From Dysgonamonadaceae bacterium (GTDB lineage Bacteria > Bacteroidota > Bacteroidia > Bacteroidales > Azobacteroidaceae): a stretch of 9,694 bases of DNA. Each line of letters starts with the position of its first letter. Position 1 is the first letter of the stretch. A program made the translations under genes and the position numbers. The notes beneath the pieces are model-generated. The model was given only the letters and a program-made list of their open reading frames with translations, made no database searches and had not been told where the DNA came from. Shown here piece after piece: positions 6,716 through 9,694 of this stretch. The stretch lies in the NCBI GenBank assembly GCA_031287395.1, contig JAITTA010000167.1:1-9694 (forward strand), written 5' to 3'.

Positions 6716-7945
6716 ATGAAGTACATTATTATATTAGGAGACGGTATGGCCGACGAACCGGTTGCCGAACTAGATAACCGAACTCCTCTGCAATATGCGG
6801 ATACTCCCAGTATGGATTATCTTGCAAAAATAGGATGTTCCGGTATGCTGGATACCATTCCGGAAGGTTTTCATCCGGGAAGTGAAATTGCTAATCTGTC
6901 GGTTTTAGGATATAATCTGAACGAAGTATTTGAAGGAAGGGGAACGTTGGAAGCCGCCAGTATCGGTGTGCCTATTTTACCGGATGAAATGGCTATGCGT
7001 TGTAATCTCATTTGTATCCTGGATGGAAAAATAAAAAATCATTCGGCAGGACATATTTCCAGCGAAGAGGCCGGGGAACTGATCCGGTATCTGGATGAAC
7101 ATCTGGGAGACGGCCGGGTTCGTTTTTTTCAGGGTGTATCTTATCGTAACCTACTGAAAATGAAAAATGGAGATAAACGTTTGGATTGTACGCCTCCTCA
7201 CGATGTGATGGGTAGTGAATATAAAAATATCATGGTACGTCCGGAGGTTCCGGAAGCATCGGAATCTGCCGATTATCTGAATGCTTTAATTCTGAGATCG
7301 CAGGAGTTATTGAAAAATCATCCGGTGAATCTGAAGAGGATAGCAGAGGGGAAGGATCCTGCAAATAGTATCTGGCCCTGGTCGCCCGGTTATAAACCTA
7401 AAATGAAAAAGATGGCGGAAATTTACCCGATCCGTTCGGGAGCGGTTATATCTGCCGTCGATTTGATTAATGGAATTGGGGTTTACGCAGGATTGAAGGT
7501 CATTCCTGTCGAAGGAGCTACCGGCTTATATGATACTAATTATGAAGGGAAAGCCCGTGCCGCTTTGGATGCATTGAAGACCAACGATTTTGTATATTTG
7601 CATATCGAGGCCAGTGATGAAGCCGGACATGAAGGGGATGTGCCGTTGAAAATCAGGACCATTGAAAACCTGGATAAAAGGATTGTGAAAACGGTTTTGG
7701 AAGAAACGATGAAATGGAACGAACCGGTCGCCATTGCCGTGCTTCCGGATCATCCGACGCCATGCAGGATTAAAACGCATACCAACGATCCGGTTCCGTT
7801 TGTTATCTATAAGCCCGGAGAGCAACCGGACGAAGTTGAAAAATACGATGAATTTTCGGCAAAAGCAGGAAAATACGGCTTGTTGAAAGGTGATGAATTT
7901 ATCAAAAAATTGTTTCACACCGATTTCACCGATTATACTGATTAA
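6716..7945 (+). CDS. apgM: ApgM-family phosphoglycerate mutase-like protein, probable homoserine kinase
   Basis: This 409-residue protein belongs to the alkaline phosphatase superfamily and is related to archaeal cofactor-independent phosphoglycerate mutase. Metal-site motifs are present: ILGDGMAD with D9, HPGSEIANLSVLGY with the nucleophile-position S56, HIEASDEAGHEGD with D301 and H305, PDHPTPC with D345 and H346, and a later THT histidine (H355). In Bacteroidetes this subgroup (TIGR02535 type) sits beside thrA and thrC in genomes without a normal thrB and is regarded as the homoserine kinase, making O-phosphohomoserine from homoserine and ATP. Being 73 bp upstream of thrC supports that role, while a glycolytic mutase role cannot be excluded from sequence alone. 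thrA, its usual upstream neighbour, is not here; NfeD is. The last residues, HTDFTDYTD, are encoded by three 9-bp tandem units that belong to an intergenic repeat, so the natural protein end was probably near KKLF and has been extended. Standard databases usually label it phosphoglycerate mutase. Confidence 0.9.
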   Translation: MKYIIILGDGMADEPVAELDNRTPLQYADTPSMDYLAKIGCSGMLDTIPEGFHPGSEIANLSVLGYNLNEVFEGRGTLEAASIGVPILPDEMAMRCNLICILDGKIKNHSAGHISSEEAGELIRYLDEHLGDGRVRFFQGVSYRNLLKMKNGDKRLDCTPPHDVMGSEYKNIMVRPEVPEASESADYLNALILRSQELLKNHPVNLKRIAEGKDPANSIWPWSPGYKPKMKKMAEIYPIRSGAVISAVDLINGIGVYAGLKVIPVEGATGLYDTNYEGKARAALDALKTNDFVYLHIEASDEAGHEGDVPLKIRTIENLDKRIVKTVLEETMKWNEPVAIAVLPDHPTPCRIKTHTNDPVPFVIYKPGEQPDEVEKYDEFSAKAGKYGLLKGDEFIKKLFHTDFTDYTD

Positions 7946-8004
7946 GTTTCTTGCGGGGTTCAAAATGACACGCAATAATAAATTTGTGTAATCTGTGTGA
8001 AGCA
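7911..8004. repeat. Palindromic intergenic repeat between ApgM-like gene and thrC
   Basis: The arms 7911-7934 and 7981-8004 match as reverse complements at 19 of 24 positions, and two of the mismatches would be G-U pairs in RNA. The left arm lies inside the end of the ApgM-like gene and the right arm ends 14 bp before thrC. In the loop, TTGCG at 7951 and CGCAA at 7971 form a second, nested dyad around GGGGTTCAAAATGACA. The arms have the look of dispersed elements rich in TCACACxGATT and AATCTGTGTGA that I associate with Bacteroidales intergenic DNA. Transcribed, it could fold into a long hairpin and modulate thrC levels relative to the upstream gene. There is no U tract, so it is not a simple terminator. 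Confidence 0.65.
7919..7945 (+). repeat. Three 9-bp tandem units at the 3' end of the ApgM-like gene
   Basis: ACCGATTTC, ACCGATTAT and ACTGATTAA follow one another in frame and encode TDF, TDY and TD plus the stop codon. Because the unit is a multiple of three, gain or loss of units changes only tail length, not the frame. The units overlap the left arm of the palindromic repeat. Confidence 0.8.
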
Positions 8005-8018
8005 AAAAGAGACAAAAA

Positions 8019-9320
8019 ATGAAATATTACAGTACAAATAAAAAAGCTCCTTTGACAGGATTGCAGGAGGCTGTGGTGAGGGGGTTAGCTCCTGATAAAG
8101 GACTTTATATGCCGGAAAGAATCAAATGTTTTCCGGATGATTTTTTTCGCCGGCTTCCCAACATGACTTTCCTGGAAATAAGTTACGCTGTTGCCGATGC
8201 TTTTTTTGGAGAAGACATCGAGCCGGAAATTCTGAAATCGATTGTTTACGAGACTCTGGATTTCGATATGCCTGTCGTATCTGTAAATCGTTCGATTTTC
8301 AGCCTTGAACTTTTTCATGGCCCGACGTTGGCTTTTAAGGATGTCGGCGCTCGTTTTATGGCTCGTATGTTGGGCTATTTTATACAAAAAGAAGGCTTGA
8401 AACAGGTGAATGTCTTGGTTGCCACTTCGGGAGATACCGGAAGTGCTGTAGCTAATGGTTTTTTAGGAGTGGAAGGCATTCATGTGTATGTTCTTTATCC
8501 GAAAGGAAAAGTGAGTCCGATACAGGAGTGCCAGTTTACTACTTTGGGCCGGAATATTACGGCCATTGAGATTGACGGTACGTTTGACGATTGTCAGGCT
8601 TTAGTCAAGGCGGCGTTTATGGATGAGGAATTGACGCAGCAGTTTCAACTGACATCAGCGAATTCGATTAATGTCGCCCGTTTTCTTCCTCAGGCGTTTT
8701 ATTATTTTTATGCTTATTCTCAATTGGCCGTTTCAGGTAAAGCGGATCATTTGGTTGTCTGTGTTCCCAGTGGTAATTTTGGGAATATTACGGCCGGACT
8801 GTTTGCAAAAAAAATGGGATTACCCGTGAAACGGTTTATTGCAGCCAACAATAAAAACGATGTGTTCCTGGAGTATTTGAGAACAGGGAAATATCTTCCT
8901 CGCCCTTCCGTACAAACGGTTGCCAATGCGATGGATGTGGGCGATCCCAGTAACTTTGCCCGTATTCTGGATCTTTATCAGAATGATTACAATGCTATTT
9001 GTGCGGATATAAGCGGTTTCCGGTATTTGGATGAGGATATTCTTGCAGCTATCGGCTCTTGCTATGAATCGACCGGTTATTTACTGGATCCCCATGGCGC
9101 CTGTGGCTATTTAGCTTTGAAAGAAGGGCTTGGGGAAAATGAAACAGGCTTGTTTCTGGAAACGGCTCATCCGGCGAAGTTTAAAGAAACCGTAGAAAAA
9201 GCGATAAATGTCCGGAATATTGCTGTTCCGGACAAACTCAAAGCATTCATGCAGGGCAGGAAACAAAGTGTGGAATGTAGTAAGTCGTTTGGAGCATTGA
9301 AATCATTGCTCTTGAGGTAG
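8019..9320 (+). CDS. thrC: Threonine synthase
   Basis: This 433-residue enzyme uses pyridoxal phosphate (PLP) to convert O-phosphohomoserine to threonine and phosphate, the final step of the pathway. The N-terminal MKYYSTNKKAPLTGLQEAVV and LAPDKGLYMPE are typical of the bacterial long-type enzyme. The PLP lysine is K107 in LFHGPTLAFKDVGARF. Other active-site motifs are VATSGDTGSAVANGF (134-148), which grips the phosphate of the substrate and cofactor, ANSINVARFLPQ, and the glycine-rich VPSGNFGNITAG (249-260). DPHGACGYLAL near the C-terminus is also conserved. Length is normal and no active-site change is visible. It lies downstream of the probable homoserine kinase on the same strand with no promoter visible in the gap, so the two are most likely one operon, interrupted by a palindromic repeat. 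A terminator-like hairpin follows 30 bp after the stop. Confidence 0.97.
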   Translation: MKYYSTNKKAPLTGLQEAVVRGLAPDKGLYMPERIKCFPDDFFRRLPNMTFLEISYAVADAFFGEDIEPEILKSIVYETLDFDMPVVSVNRSIFSLELFHGPTLAFKDVGARFMARMLGYFIQKEGLKQVNVLVATSGDTGSAVANGFLGVEGIHVYVLYPKGKVSPIQECQFTTLGRNITAIEIDGTFDDCQALVKAAFMDEELTQQFQLTSANSINVARFLPQAFYYFYAYSQLAVSGKADHLVVCVPSGNFGNITAGLFAKKMGLPVKRFIAANNKNDVFLEYLRTGKYLPRPSVQTVANAMDVGDPSNFARILDLYQNDYNAICADISGFRYLDEDILAAIGSCYESTGYLLDPHGACGYLALKEGLGENETGLFLETAHPAKFKETVEKAINVRNIAVPDKLKAFMQGRKQSVECSKSFGALKSLLLR

Positions 9321-9350
9321 CTTCATATACAATTAATGGAATATCCCTTT

Positions 9351-9385
9351 AAGACGGTGTGAAAGCGCCATCTTCTTTTGTTCTT
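9351..9385 (+). terminator. Probable intrinsic terminator after thrC
   Basis: AAGACGGTG (9351-9359) pairs with CGCCATCTT (9366-9374) through nine positions with one mismatch and one G-U pair, leaving a six-base loop. The T-rich stretch CTTTTGTTCTT follows. Placement 30 bp after thrC and before a new promoter fits transcription termination. Confidence 0.65.
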
Positions 9386-9408
9386 CCCCAAAAAGAATTA
9401 TCTTTTCG

Positions 9409-9439
9409 TGTGTTGTTGAAAAAAATTCATATATCTTTG
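9409..9439 (+). promoter_or_regulatory. Bacteroidetes-type promoter at right edge
   Basis: TATCTTTG at 9432-9439 is a perfect TAnnTTTG -7 box. TGTG at 9409-9412, exactly 19 bp upstream, is a one-mismatch -33 box. Transcription should begin near 9445, just before a stable hairpin. This is the best two-box promoter in the window. Confidence 0.6.
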
Positions 9440-9451
9440 TAATATATTACT

Positions 9452-9529
9452 TGGAATGGCAATTTATTGTCGTTCCATGGTAATGTACAGAAGCGTTTTT
9501 TGCTTTATCCCTACTCAAAAACGACCAAT
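9452..9529 (+). promoter_or_regulatory. Structured 5' leader with competing hairpins (candidate cis-regulatory RNA)
   Basis: The first hairpin, 9452-9477, has 11 base pairs around the loop TTTA (stem TGGAATGGCAA with TTGTCGTTCCA, two G-U pairs). The segment 9466-9474 (ATTGTCGTT) could instead pair with 9520-9529 (AACGACCAAT) with one bulged base. A third option pairs 9494-9502 (CGTTTTTTG) with 9516-9523 (CAAAAACG). These pairings exclude one another. Together with a leader of about 110 nt before the next start codon, this suggests attenuation or a riboswitch-like element. I do not recognise any known riboswitch core in it. Confidence 0.35.
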
Positions 9530-9545
9530 TTTAGCTGGAGGGTGA
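9456..9545 (+). CDS. Very short leader ORF (29 codons), doubtful
   Basis: ATG 9456 opens a 29-codon frame (MAIYCRSMVMYRSV at its start, ending ILAGG) that stops at TGA 9543-9545. It begins about 10 nt after the predicted transcription start, inside the first hairpin, and is in the same frame as the following ORF, whose ATG lies 18 nt after this stop. It has no run of a single amino acid of the kind seen in attenuator peptides. It may be a leader peptide, a former N-terminus cut by a stop, or chance. Confidence 0.15.
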   Translation: MAIYCRSMVMYRSVFCFIPTQKRPILAGG

Positions 9546-9563
9546 ACAGTAAAAAGAACGCTC

Positions 9564-9694
9564 ATGCTTGGTGTATATACCTCTATGTATAAAAACGAAG
9601 CTTCTTTTTCCTGTACAAAATCTTTACAGGAAGTCCACTCCCTGTTACCGGACTATTTAAACCCACGTCCACGCCTACAAAAACTGAGAAACTT
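9564..9694 (+). CDS. Short unrecognised ORF, 5' part only (runs off the window)
   Basis: The frame is open from ATG 9564 (alternative ATG 9585) to the window end, 43 codons, with the reading MLGVYTSMYKNEASFSCTKS and later LLPDYLNPRPRLQKLRN. It follows the promoter at 9409-9439 and the structured leader. The LPDYxNPRP followed by a basic/hydrophobic stretch recalls small uncharacterised Bacteroidales proteins of roughly 70-80 residues, but this is from memory and the family has no known function. No signal peptide or membrane segment is visible. The start choice is uncertain because neither ATG has a well-placed ribosome-binding site; GGAGG at 9537-9541 is over 20 nt upstream. Confidence 0.4.
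   Translation, partial: MLGVYTSMYKNEASFSCTKSLQEVHSLLPDYLNPRPRLQKLRN
9608..9632. repeat. Perfect 8-bp inverted repeat
   Basis: TTCCTGTA (9608-9615) and TACAGGAA (9625-9632) are perfect reverse complements with a 9-nt spacer. The repeat lies in the early part of the right-edge ORF and follows a T-run (9603-9609 is T-rich). It could form a hairpin in the mRNA; a role is not evident. Confidence 0.5.

Noticed and set aside
7526..8005. Open frame of 159 codons on the minus strand
   Set aside because: It is antisense to the well-supported ApgM-like gene, shows no recognisable domain, and runs through the palindromic repeat.
9440..9694. Known small RNA gene (tmRNA, 6S, SRP RNA or RNase P RNA)
   Set aside because: None of the conserved cores of these RNAs can be seen, and an open frame runs through the second half.

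Overview
The window looks like an ordinary chromosomal segment of a Bacteroidota bacterium, most likely of the order Bacteroidales. Four things point this way: -7 boxes of the form TAnnTTTG upstream of several genes, start codons without strong Shine-Dalgarno sequences, a GldF/GldG-type protein, and threonine genes in the Bacteroidetes arrangement in which an ApgM-like protein stands where thrB would be. The family (for example Odoribacteraceae) cannot be fixed from the window alone. I found no phage, plasmid, transposase, CRISPR array, tRNA or rRNA.

Layout: (1) 1-99 is the end of a DUF1015-like gene. (2) 177-2087 holds dnaN (sliding clamp), followed 9 bp later by a DnaQ-like 3'-5' exonuclease with an ExoX-type C-terminal domain. 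(3) Convergent to these, 5064-2153 on the minus strand, are an ECF sigma factor and then a single large gene that fuses a GldF-type ABC-2 permease to a GldG-type protein. About 100 bp separate these two genes, and that gap holds tandem heptamers and a long inverted repeat. (4) 5287-6663 is a long-form NfeD, a membrane-bound ClpP-class protease, divergent from the sigma factor. (5) 6716-9320 holds the last two steps of threonine synthesis: an ApgM-family protein, probably the homoserine kinase, and threonine synthase. A palindromic repeat lies between them, and its tandem units supply the last residues of the ApgM-like protein. A terminator-like hairpin follows thrC. (6) 9409-9694 begins a new transcription unit: a good promoter, a roughly 110-nt leader with competing hairpins, and the start of a short unrecognised ORF that runs off the window.

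How the genes work together: dnaN and the exonuclease are a replication/DNA-processing pair, and the ApgM-like protein and ThrC would act in sequence (homoserine to O-phosphohomoserine to threonine). The sigma factor and GldFG fusion could be co-transcribed. The points most worth a second look are the apparent loss of the coupling-helix segment in the GldF half, the repeat-derived tail on the ApgM-like protein, and the structured leader at the right edge.
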